A stretch of DNA of 64,000 nucleotides from a virus, in IMG/VR virus record IMGVR_UViG_3300024259_002152, positions 186,001-250,000 of that record. The stretch is one strand, 5' to 3'. The notes beneath the pieces were generated by a model that searched no databases, was not told where the DNA came from, and was given only the letters and a program-made list of their open reading frames with translations. A program made the position numbers and the translations under genes. Shown one piece after another: positions 8,631-17,053 of the stretch. Each line of letters starts with the position of its first letter. Within the stretch, counting starts at the first letter, position 1.

Positions 8631-9620
8631 ATGAATATTCTTATAACGGGGATCACTGGTTTTGTTGGTAGTCATCTAGCAGATTATTTATTAAAAGAAA
8701 CGGATGCGATGATACATGGTTTAACGAGATGGAGATCTCCAAAGGAGAATATTCTCCATTTGGTTGATCATGATAGAATTGTTTTAGAACATGGCGATTT
8801 AACTGATTTTTCTTCTTTATATAGAATTATTAAAAATGTCAGACCAAATTATATATTTCATTTAGCGGCTCAGTCTTATGTTCCATATAGTTTTAATGTC
8901 CCAGCAGCTACTTTAGATTCTAACGTAGTTGGCACTTGTAATTTGTTAGAGGTTATCAAGCTTGTAAAAATAGATGATGGTTATGACCCAATAGTGCATA
9001 TTTGTTCGTCTTCTGAAGTATATGGCCAAGTGAGAGAAGAAGATATTCCTATTAAAGAAGATTGTCCTTTTAGACCAGCTTCTCCTTATGCTGTTAGTAA
9101 AACAGGAGAAGATATGCTTGGGTTACAATACTGGGTATCATGGAACATCAAGACAATTAGAACAAGAATGTTTACGCATACTGGTCCACGAAGGGGAGAT
9201 GTTTTTGTAGTCGCTGCCTTTGCAAAACAAATAGCTAAAATAGAGGAGGGATTACAAAAACCTATTATTAAAGTAGGTAATTTAGATAGCGTAAGAACTT
9301 TTGCAGATGTACGAGATACTGTTAAGGCATATTGGTTACTTGTGAATAAATGTGATCCTGGAGATGTTTATAATATAGGTGGAAACATCACGATGACTAT
9401 CAGAGACATGTTGACGATGCTGCTTAATAAATCTTATAAATTAAAAGATATTAAAATAGAAGTTGATCCTAATCTTCTTAGACCTTCTGATGTTACATTA
9501 CAAGTTCCATGTGTTGATAAATTTGTAAATAAAACAGGATGGAAACCAGAAATAGAATTTGATAAAACATTACAAGATACTCTTGATTTTTGGAGAGAAT
9601 GCTGGAGAAGAAATGTGTAA
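8631..9620 (+). CDS. GDP-mannose 4,6-dehydratase-like SDR
   Basis: A 329-residue extended SDR. It has GITGFVGSHLADYLL (~6-20) for NAD(P), HLAAQSYVPYSF (~81-92), a canonical catalytic SSSEVYG (~123-129) and YAVSK (~148-152), and TRMFTHTGPRRGD (~173-185). These fit GDP-mannose 4,6-dehydratase and its relatives, which make the 4-keto-6-deoxy intermediate for fucose, rhamnose or perosamine. Later fucose-synthase-like SDR genes and an RfbC-type epimerase could use the product. It overlaps the next gene by 8 nt. Confidence 0.85.
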   Translation: MNILITGITGFVGSHLADYLLKETDAMIHGLTRWRSPKENILHLVDHDRIVLEHGDLTDFSSLYRIIKNVRPNYIFHLAAQSYVPYSFNVPAATLDSNVVGTCNLLEVIKLVKIDDGYDPIVHICSSSEVYGQVREEDIPIKEDCPFRPASPYAVSKTGEDMLGLQYWVSWNIKTIRTRMFTHTGPRRGDVFVVAAFAKQIAKIEEGLQKPIIKVGNLDSVRTFADVRDTVKAYWLLVNKCDPGDVYNIGGNITMTIRDMLTMLLNKSYKLKDIKIEVDPNLLRPSDVTLQVPCVDKFVNKTGWKPEIEFDKTLQDTLDFWRECWRRNV

Positions 9621-10563
9621 ATTTGTAGAATTTTATAAGAAAATGTATCTTATTAGAAAAGTAGAAGATATAATAAGAGATAACTACTATGACGATGAGA
9701 TGAAGACACCTATGCATATGTCAAAAGGTTCTGAGGCAATTGCTGTAGGAGTTTGCTCAGCATTAGGGAATAGAGGGCAATATTTTTCAACATATCGTTC
9801 TCATGCCCCATATTTAGCAAGCGGCGGGAACCTTAATGAATTTTTTGCAGAAATGTATGGGAAAAAAGAGGGGAAATACGCAGGGAAAGCTGGGTCAATG
9901 CACATAGCTTCTCCTAGTACTGGGCACATCTCTTCTTCTGCCATTGTCGCAAGTAATATTCCTGTAGCTGTTGGTGCAGCTTGGGCTAATAAAATACAGG
10001 ATAATGGGAAGATAGTAGTTGTATTTTTTGGAGATGGTGCGTTGGATGAGGGTGGTTTTTGGGAGAGTATCAACATGGCTTGTTTATGGAAACTTCCTAT
10101 AATTTTTGTATGTGAAGATAATAGGTTGGCGGTTCATACTCCTTCTTCTGAAAGGCAAGGATATAATGATATAATAAATGTTGTAAATAATTTTAAAATG
10201 AATACGATTTCTTGTAGCGGATTAGAAGTAGATTTTGTTGAATGTCAATCCAAAAAAGCCATCATGAGCATAGATACAAATGAGTTTCCATTTTTTTTAC
10301 GATTTAGTTATTTTAGATATTTAGAGCATGTCGGGGTAAATTCTGATCTAAAAGAAAGTTATAGAGAAAAAGACTCATGGTGGTTATATGGTGATGATGT
10401 TGATCCTGTTTCGATTATGAGGTGTAAATTAATTGACATGAATATAGATATTAAGAGTATTGAAGATCAGATTTCGAAAAAAGTTAATGCATCTCTTGAT
10501 TTTGCTAAAAATGATGAATTTTCAGATATAAGTGAAGTTTATAAGGATGTGTTTTATGGCTAA
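9613..10563 (+). CDS. thiamine-diphosphate dehydrogenase E1 alpha subunit-like
   Basis: ATG 9613 has GGAG 5-9 nt upstream and is chosen over ATG 9559, giving 316 residues. The ThDP motif GDGALDEGGFWESINMA...EDN is visible at ~138-167 (GDG followed by N after ~27 residues), together with MHMSKGSEA (~36) and the TYRSHAPYLA / GKAGSMH segments (~61-70, ~91-97) typical of PdhA/AcoA-type subunits. With the next gene it would form an alpha2beta2 decarboxylase, but there is no E2 or E3 gene, so an acyl-transfer role on a sugar is more likely than pyruvate dehydrogenase. Overlaps both neighbours by 8 nt. Confidence 0.85.
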   Translation: MCKFVEFYKKMYLIRKVEDIIRDNYYDDEMKTPMHMSKGSEAIAVGVCSALGNRGQYFSTYRSHAPYLASGGNLNEFFAEMYGKKEGKYAGKAGSMHIASPSTGHISSSAIVASNIPVAVGAAWANKIQDNGKIVVVFFGDGALDEGGFWESINMACLWKLPIIFVCEDNRLAVHTPSSERQGYNDIINVVNNFKMNTISCSGLEVDFVECQSKKAIMSIDTNEFPFFLRFSYFRYLEHVGVNSDLKESYREKDSWWLYGDDVDPVSIMRCKLIDMNIDIKSIEDQISKKVNASLDFAKNDEFSDISEVYKDVFYG

Positions 10564-11602
10564 AATAAAAACTACTTTTAAAGATGCTATTAATCTTGCT
10601 CTTATTCAGGAGATGGAGAGGGATAAAACCGTTTTCATATATGGTATAGGAGTGCCTGACCATAAAAAGATTTTTGGGACAACTGCTAATTTGGTCGAGA
10701 AATTTGGAAAAAATAGATGTTTTGATACTCCTCTATCAGAAGACGCTCTTACTGGCATGGCATTAGGAGCAGCTCTTAACGGAATGAGACCTATTCTTGT
10801 GCATATGAGAGTAGATTTTTCTTTGCTCGCTATGAATCAATTAATAAATCAAATATCAGCTTTTAGATATATTTCTAATGGAGCATTTAAAGTTCCTATT
10901 GTCATAAGAAATATTATAGGAAGAGGGTGGGGGCAGGGTAGTCAGCATACTAAAACTATGCAATCTTTATTTGCTCATATTCCTGGTTTAAAAGTTGTTA
11001 TGCCAACTACTATAGAAGATGCTAAGGGGCTTACAGCAGCCGCTATAAGAGATAATAATCCAGTTATGCTTATGGAGCATAGATGGTTATATTTTCAAGA
11101 AGGAGAGGTCGAAGAAGAGCCATTTGTACTGCCTCTTAATGAAGCTAGTAAAATAAGAGATGGAAAAGATGTGACAATAGTAGCCACTTCGTGGATGAAT
11201 GTAGAGGCATTGAAAGCATCTGAGGTTATGGCTAGACGAGGAATTGAAGTTGAAATTATTGATGCACGATGCATATCGTCGGTAGATATGAGGACTATTA
11301 GTAGATCTATTCGTAAAACAGGTAGATGTATTATAGCAGATTATGATTGGGTACATTGTGGTTTTAGTGCTGAGTTAGCGGCTCAAATATATCATAAATG
11401 TATAAGTTCTTTGACCGAAAGGGTAGTTAGAATGGGTTTTATTCACACTCCGTGTCCTACTGCAAGACATTTGGAAAATGAATTTTATCCTAGTGCGATA
11501 AACATTATTAAGGAAATAGAAGATTTGTTTGATTTGGAAGAAATTAATCTAGATGGAGAAGAATTTTATAGTTATGAGAAAAAGTTTAAGGGGCCTTTTT
11601 AA
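10556..11602 (+). CDS. thiamine-diphosphate dehydrogenase E1 beta subunit-like
   Basis: ATG 10556 (AAGGA upstream) overlaps the alpha-subunit stop by 8 nt; ATG 10532 is less likely. The 348-residue protein shows DTPLSEDALTGMALGAAL (~54-71), where the family's conserved Glu (SE) activates ThDP, the GSQHTKTMQSLFAHIPGLKVV segment (~130-150) and a transketolase C-domain (TIVATSWMN...IEVIDARCISSVD). It completes an E1 heterodimer with the preceding gene. Its stop overlaps the next ATG by one base, so alpha, beta and the following transketolase pair read as one translational block. Confidence 0.87.
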   Translation: MAKIKTTFKDAINLALIQEMERDKTVFIYGIGVPDHKKIFGTTANLVEKFGKNRCFDTPLSEDALTGMALGAALNGMRPILVHMRVDFSLLAMNQLINQISAFRYISNGAFKVPIVIRNIIGRGWGQGSQHTKTMQSLFAHIPGLKVVMPTTIEDAKGLTAAAIRDNNPVMLMEHRWLYFQEGEVEEEPFVLPLNEASKIRDGKDVTIVATSWMNVEALKASEVMARRGIEVEIIDARCISSVDMRTISRSIRKTGRCIIADYDWVHCGFSAELAAQIYHKCISSLTERVVRMGFIHTPCPTARHLENEFYPSAINIIKEIEDLFDLEEINLDGEEFYSYEKKFKGPF

Positions 11603-12369
11603 TGTTGGAAGATAAGTGCAAATGGTTAAGAGGAGAGATTCTAAATATTCTCATGAGATCTGGGAAGGGACATGTTGGAGGTGCTCTTTCTTGCGTCGAA
11701 ATATTAATATCTCTTTATTATGGGGGTCTTATTGCTGGGGATAATAAGTTTATTCTTAGTAAAGGGCATGTGTCGATAGCTCTTTATCCTATTCTTCATG
11801 ATTTGGGCTATATCAGTGATGAAGATTACAAAGGATGTTATATGAATGGAAATGTGTTAGGGGGACATCCAGATATCAACATCAACGGAATAGAATTTGA
11901 CACTGGTTCATTAGGTCATGGTCTTGGTGTTGCTTGCGGTATGGCAATTGCCAATAAAAATAGGGATGTATACGTATTAATGGGAGATGGGGAGTGTAAC
12001 GAGGGTTCTGTGTGGGAATCTGTTTTATTCGCTGCCAAGCATAAATTAAATAATATTGTTTTAATTATAGATAAGAATAATATTTGTGCTACAGATTTTC
12101 TTAAAAATGCTTGTCCTTTGCGACAATTGAGCGGTCGTCTTCGTCAATGTGGGTGGGTTGTTGCCAATACTGATGGTCATGATGTAGAAAACATAATTTA
12201 CTCTATTAACATGCCAAAAAGGTTATGTTATGATCAACCATTGGCAATCATAGCCAAGACTATTAAAGGAAAAGGTATTTCTTATATGGAGAATAATCCA
12301 AAATGGCATCACGGGGTTCCAAGCAAAGAAGAGTTGGAGATAGCCAGGAGAGAGATAGATGGATCTTAG
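11602..12369 (+). CDS. transketolase, N-terminal (ThDP-binding) subunit
   Basis: A 255-residue split transketolase N half. It has RSGKGHVGGALSCVEIL (~19-35), SKGHVSIALYPIL (~53-65), GSLGHGLGVACGMA (~101-114) and the ThDP motif GDGECNEGSVWES...DKNN (~133-162). Split transketolases (N plus C subunits) occur in archaea, many bacteria and natural-product or sugar clusters, where they move a two-carbon ketol unit. The last codons overlap the C-subunit gene by 11 nt. Two ThDP systems back to back is the notable feature. Confidence 0.92.
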   Translation: MLEDKCKWLRGEILNILMRSGKGHVGGALSCVEILISLYYGGLIAGDNKFILSKGHVSIALYPILHDLGYISDEDYKGCYMNGNVLGGHPDININGIEFDTGSLGHGLGVACGMAIANKNRDVYVLMGDGECNEGSVWESVLFAAKHKLNNIVLIIDKNNICATDFLKNACPLRQLSGRLRQCGWVVANTDGHDVENIIYSINMPKRLCYDQPLAIIAKTIKGKGISYMENNPKWHHGVPSKEELEIARREIDGS

Positions 12370-13303
12370 AGATGCTTTTTTTGATAGTTTATACAATTTA
12401 ATAAAAGATGATGATAATTTTTATTTTCTTACAGCAGATATGTGGGCATTTAGTCTGCAAAAGTTTAAAGACAAATTAAATGACAGATTTATAAATGTTG
12501 GTATAGCTGAGCAAAATATGATTAGTGTAGCAGCAGGTCTTGCCCAAGAAGGTAAAAAAGTATGTGTTTATACTATTACTCCATTTGTAACAGAAAGATG
12601 TTTTGAGCAAATTAAGGTTGATTTATGTTGTATGAATTTGCCAGTTATGATTGTTGGAATTGGCTCTGGTTTGACTTATAGTTATGACGGACCGACTCAC
12701 CATACACCATATGATATATCTTTAATGAGATCACTTCCTAATTTATCTATATATAGCCCTTCGACTCCGTTAGTTAATAAATATGTTGCAGAAATAGCAT
12801 ATCGAAATGAAGGTCCTTCTTATATTAGACTAGATAAGGGGAATTTTGAAGATATTTATGATAGTATTCCTTCTCAACAATCCATTGGTATTTTAGGTCC
12901 CTTAGAACCAGAATCTGATTTAGCTATTATGACTACTGGTTCTATAATTTATGAAGTAATAAAAATGATTCCATTTTTAAATCAGGATAAAGGGATTAAT
13001 ACAACTTTGACTGATATCTATCAAATCAAACCTCTAGATGAAGGAAGGTTAGTTAAAATTATATCTGGTCATAAAAGAGTAGTCGTTATAGAGGAACATT
13101 CTTCTATAGGTGGTCTCGGAAGTATTGTGAGTGAAGTTATGATAGATCATAAACTTTATAAGCCATTGATGAAAATTTCTCTCCCTGATGAATTTTGCAA
13201 AAAATATGGAGATAGAAACTGGATAAGAGCAGAATACGGCTTAGATAGTAGTTCTATTATGAATAAAATAATCTGTACGGAGAATGATATTAGTGAGCAA
13301 TAA
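12359..13303 (+). CDS. transketolase, C-terminal (pyrimidine-binding) subunit
   Basis: A 314-residue partner of the preceding gene. It contains FINVGIAEQNMISVAAGLA (~43-61, with the catalytic Glu in AEQ), ITPFVTERCFEQIKVD (~74-89), SGLTYSYDGPTHHTPYDI (~101-118) and a C-terminal domain ending KISLPDEF. This matches DXS/transketolase C-terminal subunits. With the N subunit it should transfer a C2 unit between sugar phosphates or to a nucleotide-linked keto sugar. Its end overlaps the next gene by 20 nt. Confidence 0.9.
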   Translation: MDLRDAFFDSLYNLIKDDDNFYFLTADMWAFSLQKFKDKLNDRFINVGIAEQNMISVAAGLAQEGKKVCVYTITPFVTERCFEQIKVDLCCMNLPVMIVGIGSGLTYSYDGPTHHTPYDISLMRSLPNLSIYSPSTPLVNKYVAEIAYRNEGPSYIRLDKGNFEDIYDSIPSQQSIGILGPLEPESDLAIMTTGSIIYEVIKMIPFLNQDKGINTTLTDIYQIKPLDEGRLVKIISGHKRVVVIEEHSSIGGLGSIVSEVMIDHKLYKPLMKISLPDEFCKKYGDRNWIRAEYGLDSSSIMNKIICTENDISEQ

Positions 13304-14231
13304 AATATATGATTTAACAGTAGGAGAGTTCTCTAAATTTTTTGGAATAAATAATGAAGAAATGCCACCTGAGTGTGTAGAGATTATTAATAAGCATGAT
13401 TTCAGATATACCTGTTGCAGTAAAATAGAAAGAGATAGGATAATACTAAATTTTGTAAAAAAAATGGATAATAAAATTTATTCACTGTCTGGAAAATATC
13501 AGGAGGAGAGATGGGAAAAGGGGTGGGGAGAGAATTTAAAAAACTTTGTAGAAAATGATTTCGATACTAAATTTTTAATTCCCAAATATAATAAGCAGTC
13601 TTCTTACATAGTTCTAAAAGGGGATTATGTCAAACCTGTTGATTTAAATTTTGAAATCAATTTTATAGAGTTAATTAGGGCTTTTGTATTTTATAGGTAT
13701 TTAAAAGATCAAAATAGTATTCATGAATTTGGATGTGGTTCTGCATATAATTTAGTAGCTTTCTCAGAGATAGATCCAGATAAACAATATTATGGATATG
13801 ATTGGGTTCAACAGTCTATTTCTATTATAGATGCAGTAAGAAAACATCTTGGACATAATGTCCATGGTTCCATTTTTAACATGTTTGATCCTAATCGTGA
13901 TTTGCAAATAAATGGAGGTGTTGCTCTGACCATAGGTGCTCTTGAGCAACTAGGCTCTGATCATCATAAATTTATCGATTTTTTATTGGATAAACCTTTT
14001 TCAAGATATGTTCATTTGAATTCGATATCTGAATTATATGATTCCGATAACAGTCTTGTTGATTATTTGATTCGTCGATTTGAAAAAAGTAGAAATTATT
14101 GTAACGGATTTTTTGGCAGATTGCGTAAGTTGGAGAAAGATGGTGTGATAAACATCTTAAAAATGCAGAAAGTGAGTTGCGGAAGTAAGTATGGAGACGT
14201 TTATTCAATTACAGTTTGGGAGAAAACTTAA
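13284..14231 (+). CDS. SAM-dependent methyltransferase-like protein
   Basis: A 315-residue protein. The second half has a class I methyltransferase core: IHEFGCGSAYNLVAF (~145-159) as SAM motif I, YYGYDWVQQSI (~167-177) with the acidic residue of strand 2, and GGVALTIGALEQLG (~211-224) as motif IV. The first ~130 residues are not recognised. It overlaps the transketolase C gene by 20 nt and abuts the aldo/keto reductase, so it belongs to the same operon and probably methylates a sugar or an intermediate. Confidence 0.7.
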   Translation: MILVSNKIYDLTVGEFSKFFGINNEEMPPECVEIINKHDFRYTCCSKIERDRIILNFVKKMDNKIYSLSGKYQEERWEKGWGENLKNFVENDFDTKFLIPKYNKQSSYIVLKGDYVKPVDLNFEINFIELIRAFVFYRYLKDQNSIHEFGCGSAYNLVAFSEIDPDKQYYGYDWVQQSISIIDAVRKHLGHNVHGSIFNMFDPNRDLQINGGVALTIGALEQLGSDHHKFIDFLLDKPFSRYVHLNSISELYDSDNSLVDYLIRRFEKSRNYCNGFFGRLRKLEKDGVINILKMQKVSCGSKYGDVYSITVWEKT

Positions 14232-15335
14232 ATGCGATATTCAGTAATAGGTGAAGACTTAGTACCATTAATAGGGCAGGGAGGATCTATTATAGGAGAA
14301 GATCCATCTATTAATTACGATAGGATTCTTAAAACTGGGATAGATAATGGTCTTACATTTATTGATACGGCAGAAGTTTATACGGGGGGAGAATCGGAAA
14401 AAATTATAGGTAGAGCTATCAGTAAATGTAGAGAAAAAGTTTTCATTTGTACTAAAGTCTCTCCAAATCATCTACTATTTAACGACATTATCTCTTCTGC
14501 CGATAATAGTTTAAGAAGACTTAATATTGATACTATTGATTTGTACAAAATTCATTGGCCTAATAATCTTTTGTGTCCCGATGATATATTAAGAGCATTT
14601 GATGATCTCCACAGACATGGCAAGGTAAGATATTTTGGGGTGAGTAATTTTTTACCAATGGATTTTGAGAAATTCAACACTAAAGATACTCGTTTCGGTT
14701 CATTCGTATCCAATCAGATAGAATATAATTTATTTGATCGCTTTGCAGAAATAGGGATAATTCCATATTTTAAAAATAAAGATGTTAAAATAATTGCTTA
14801 TTCTCCTTTAAATAGGGGAAATATTTGTTCCGATAGCGAAGAGATATTAAAAGAACTATCTGCAAAATACCATAAGACGCCAGCCCAAATATCACTAAAT
14901 TGGCTGGCATCTCATGATATTATTTCTGTTCCTTTTTCTTCTAATATAGATCATATAGTAGAGAATGCTACATCTTGTGATTTTGAAATTGATGAACAAG
15001 ATATGGATTTAATTAATAAAGAAGTAAAGGGAAAATTGTTATTTAAAAAAGTATCTGAGATTCAAGTTGCTAAAAACGGTTTTGGAGGTCATAAGGTATA
15101 TAATACAAAGGAAGAGGCATTAGAAAATAGATATAATTTTTGTCCCAGTCCTAGGGATATATCAGATTATTTATTGTCTTTAAGTCGAGAAGAATTGAAT
15201 TATATTAAACCAGTTAGAGTTATGGATGAGAATGGAGTTTTGAATCTTATAGAAGGAAGAGTAAGATATTGGGGATGGAATATAGCTTTTGGAGATGATA
15301 TTCTCCTCCCCGTTTATATTGTAAAGAAAGGTTAA
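14232..15335 (+). CDS. aldo/keto reductase with ParB-like C-terminal extension
   Basis: A 367-residue protein. Residues 1-~275 form an aldo/keto reductase with the catalytic tetrad visible as Asp ~44 and Tyr ~49 (FIDTAEVYTGGESE), Lys ~75 (FICTKVS) and His ~107 (YKIHWPNN), plus NADPH-loop residues (IAYSPLNRG). Residues ~300-367 are extra for this family: SPRDISDYLLSLS, then YIKPVRVMDENGVLNLIEGR and VRYWGWNIAFG, ending LLPVYIV. This resembles a ParB-like fold (G-x-R-Y...W...iPVyIv). The fusion suggests coupling of sugar reduction to a second, nucleotide-related activity. The tail assignment is inference. Confidence 0.8.
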   Translation: MRYSVIGEDLVPLIGQGGSIIGEDPSINYDRILKTGIDNGLTFIDTAEVYTGGESEKIIGRAISKCREKVFICTKVSPNHLLFNDIISSADNSLRRLNIDTIDLYKIHWPNNLLCPDDILRAFDDLHRHGKVRYFGVSNFLPMDFEKFNTKDTRFGSFVSNQIEYNLFDRFAEIGIIPYFKNKDVKIIAYSPLNRGNICSDSEEILKELSAKYHKTPAQISLNWLASHDIISVPFSSNIDHIVENATSCDFEIDEQDMDLINKEVKGKLLFKKVSEIQVAKNGFGGHKVYNTKEEALENRYNFCPSPRDISDYLLSLSREELNYIKPVRVMDENGVLNLIEGRVRYWGWNIAFGDDILLPVYIVKKG

Positions 15336-16096
15336 TGATGGATAATACTGAGTTGGGTGCTAAGGTATATTCTGATAAAGATGAATTAGAAGCAAGGTCA
15401 AAAATAGTTAAATTATTAAAAGAATGTCCTATTCCAAACGATGAGATATTAGATAATTTAGGATTATTTCTTACTTCTAAAAATCTGTCAAGGATATTTT
15501 TTATGAATCATATTTACAAGCAGATTGTGGATGTCCCAGGGGTTGTTTTAGATATGGGAACAAGGTTTGGTAATAATATGTGTTTATTTTCAACTTTTAG
15601 AAGTATGTACGAGCCATTTCATAGACATAGAAAGGTTATAGGTTTCGATACTTTTGACGGTTTTCCAGAAGTAACTAAAGAAGATGGGAATTCTAATTTG
15701 ATGGAAAGGGGGAATTTAAAAGTGGGAGAAAAATATTACAGTTATCTTAATAATATTTTGGAAAATAAAAAATTAAACGAGCCTCTTCCTCATATCAAAA
15801 AATATAATTTAATAAAAGGAAATGCTATTGAAAAGTTAGGTGAATATCTTGAAAAACATCCTCAAACTATCATCGCATTGGCATATTTTGATTTCGATTT
15901 ATACAAACCGACCAAGATGTGTCTAGAAATGATAAGGTCGTTTATTACTAAGGGATCGATTTTAGCTTTCGACGAATTAAATGATGAAGATTCTCCTGGA
16001 GAAACTGTGGCTCTGAAAGAAGTATTTGGTTTGGAAAATATTAGATTAAAAAGAATATCAAATGTATCTAGGGCTTCTTATTTTGTTGTGGAGTAA
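15335..16096 (+). CDS. TylF/MycF-type sugar O-methyltransferase
   Basis: A 253-residue protein (ATG ATG start). It has VVLDMGTRFGNNMCLFS (~69-85) for SAM, GFDTFDGFPEV (~105-115), AYFDFDLYKPTKMCLEMI (~187-204) and GSILAFDELNDEDSPGETVAL (~210-230), all typical of the macrocin O-methyltransferase (TylF/MycF) family, which are metal-dependent deoxysugar methyltransferases. The DxD and DELN residues are the metal ligands. It starts in the stop of the aldo/keto reductase and abuts the next SDR gene. A methylated deoxysugar is a likely product of this cassette. Confidence 0.85.
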   Translation: MMDNTELGAKVYSDKDELEARSKIVKLLKECPIPNDEILDNLGLFLTSKNLSRIFFMNHIYKQIVDVPGVVLDMGTRFGNNMCLFSTFRSMYEPFHRHRKVIGFDTFDGFPEVTKEDGNSNLMERGNLKVGEKYYSYLNNILENKKLNEPLPHIKKYNLIKGNAIEKLGEYLEKHPQTIIALAYFDFDLYKPTKMCLEMIRSFITKGSILAFDELNDEDSPGETVALKEVFGLENIRLKRISNVSRASYFVVE

Positions 16097-17053
16097 ATGG
16101 TAAATTTTAGAAGAGGAAAGTATGTTGTTTTTGGAGGTTCTGGGCTTATAGGGACATCTGTTCTGTCTTTGTTGAAAGATAAAGATGGGATTGATGTGGT
16201 GTCTACTTATTTTCAAAATACTCCAAAAGTATTAGCGAAGAATATTTACCATGTTCAGAAAGATTTAAGAGGATGCTCTTGCGATGACATATTGTATGGT
16301 GCCGATTATGTCATTCTCTTGGCCTCTAATATAGTTCTTCCATCTTTATCTGAGAAAGAAATTATTAATAAAAATACCGATAATTTGGTTATAACATCTA
16401 GGGTTCTAGAATCTTGTTATCAAGCGAAAATCAAAAGGGTGGTCTGGGCCAGTAGCACTACTGGATTTCCAGACAAAAATGGGAAACTAAAAGAAGAAGA
16501 GATGTTCGTTGGGGACCCAATAGATAAATATTTTTACCTTGGATGGGTGAATAGGTTTATGGAAAAGGTTTGTTTATTTTATGCTAATAAGATCAAACAT
16601 AAAATGAGAATTTCAATTATAAGACCTACTTGCGTATATGGGGAGAATGAGGGGTTTAATTCCGATAAGTGTCATATGCTTCCGACTATGGTAAAAAAAA
16701 TCATAGATGGAGAGCATATAACAATATGGGGAAACGGAGAAAAAATAGTTGATCTTATTCATGCGGACGATGTTGCCGAGATATGTGTTTTGCTATTAGA
16801 TTCGTCTAATGATTTTCAAGTTTTTAATATTGGCACAGGTAAATATTATAGTGTTAATGATATTATAGACATTATTTGTAAGCTAGAGAATATAAATGAC
16901 TTGTCCATTGATAGGGTTGAAACAGAAAAACTGGATAGTAGCAGATTATTTTCTGTGGAAAAGATGGAAAAAGAAATAAAATTTACTCCTCGTATTGGTA
17001 TTGATAGTGGCATAAAAAGATTAATTAGTGAGTATAAAAAACATCATGGTTAA
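16097..17053 (+). CDS. NAD-dependent epimerase/dehydratase (fucose-synthase-like SDR), copy 1
   Basis: A 318-residue extended SDR: GGSGLIGTSVLSLL (~13-26), a WASSTTGFPD active-site serine region (~118-127), RPTCVYGENEGF (~176-187), NGEKIVDLIHADDVAE (~214-229) and FNIGTGKYYSVNDI (~241-254). Where most SDRs have YxxxK this protein has YFYLGWVNRF, with Asn at the lysine position of its two paralogues (18389 and 19929), so it may have altered or lost catalysis. It overlaps the radical SAM gene by 8 nt. Confidence 0.8.
   Translation: MVNFRRGKYVVFGGSGLIGTSVLSLLKDKDGIDVVSTYFQNTPKVLAKNIYHVQKDLRGCSCDDILYGADYVILLASNIVLPSLSEKEIINKNTDNLVITSRVLESCYQAKIKRVVWASSTTGFPDKNGKLKEEEMFVGDPIDKYFYLGWVNRFMEKVCLFYANKIKHKMRISIIRPTCVYGENEGFNSDKCHMLPTMVKKIIDGEHITIWGNGEKIVDLIHADDVAEICVLLLDSSNDFQVFNIGTGKYYSVNDIIDIICKLENINDLSIDRVETEKLDSSRLFSVEKMEKEIKFTPRIGIDSGIKRLISEYKKHHG

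Noticed and set aside
9559-9613. Longer N-terminus of the E1 alpha gene from ATG 9559
   Set aside because: It would overlap the dehydratase gene by 62 nt, whereas ATG 9613 has GGAG and an 8 nt overlap matching the local style.
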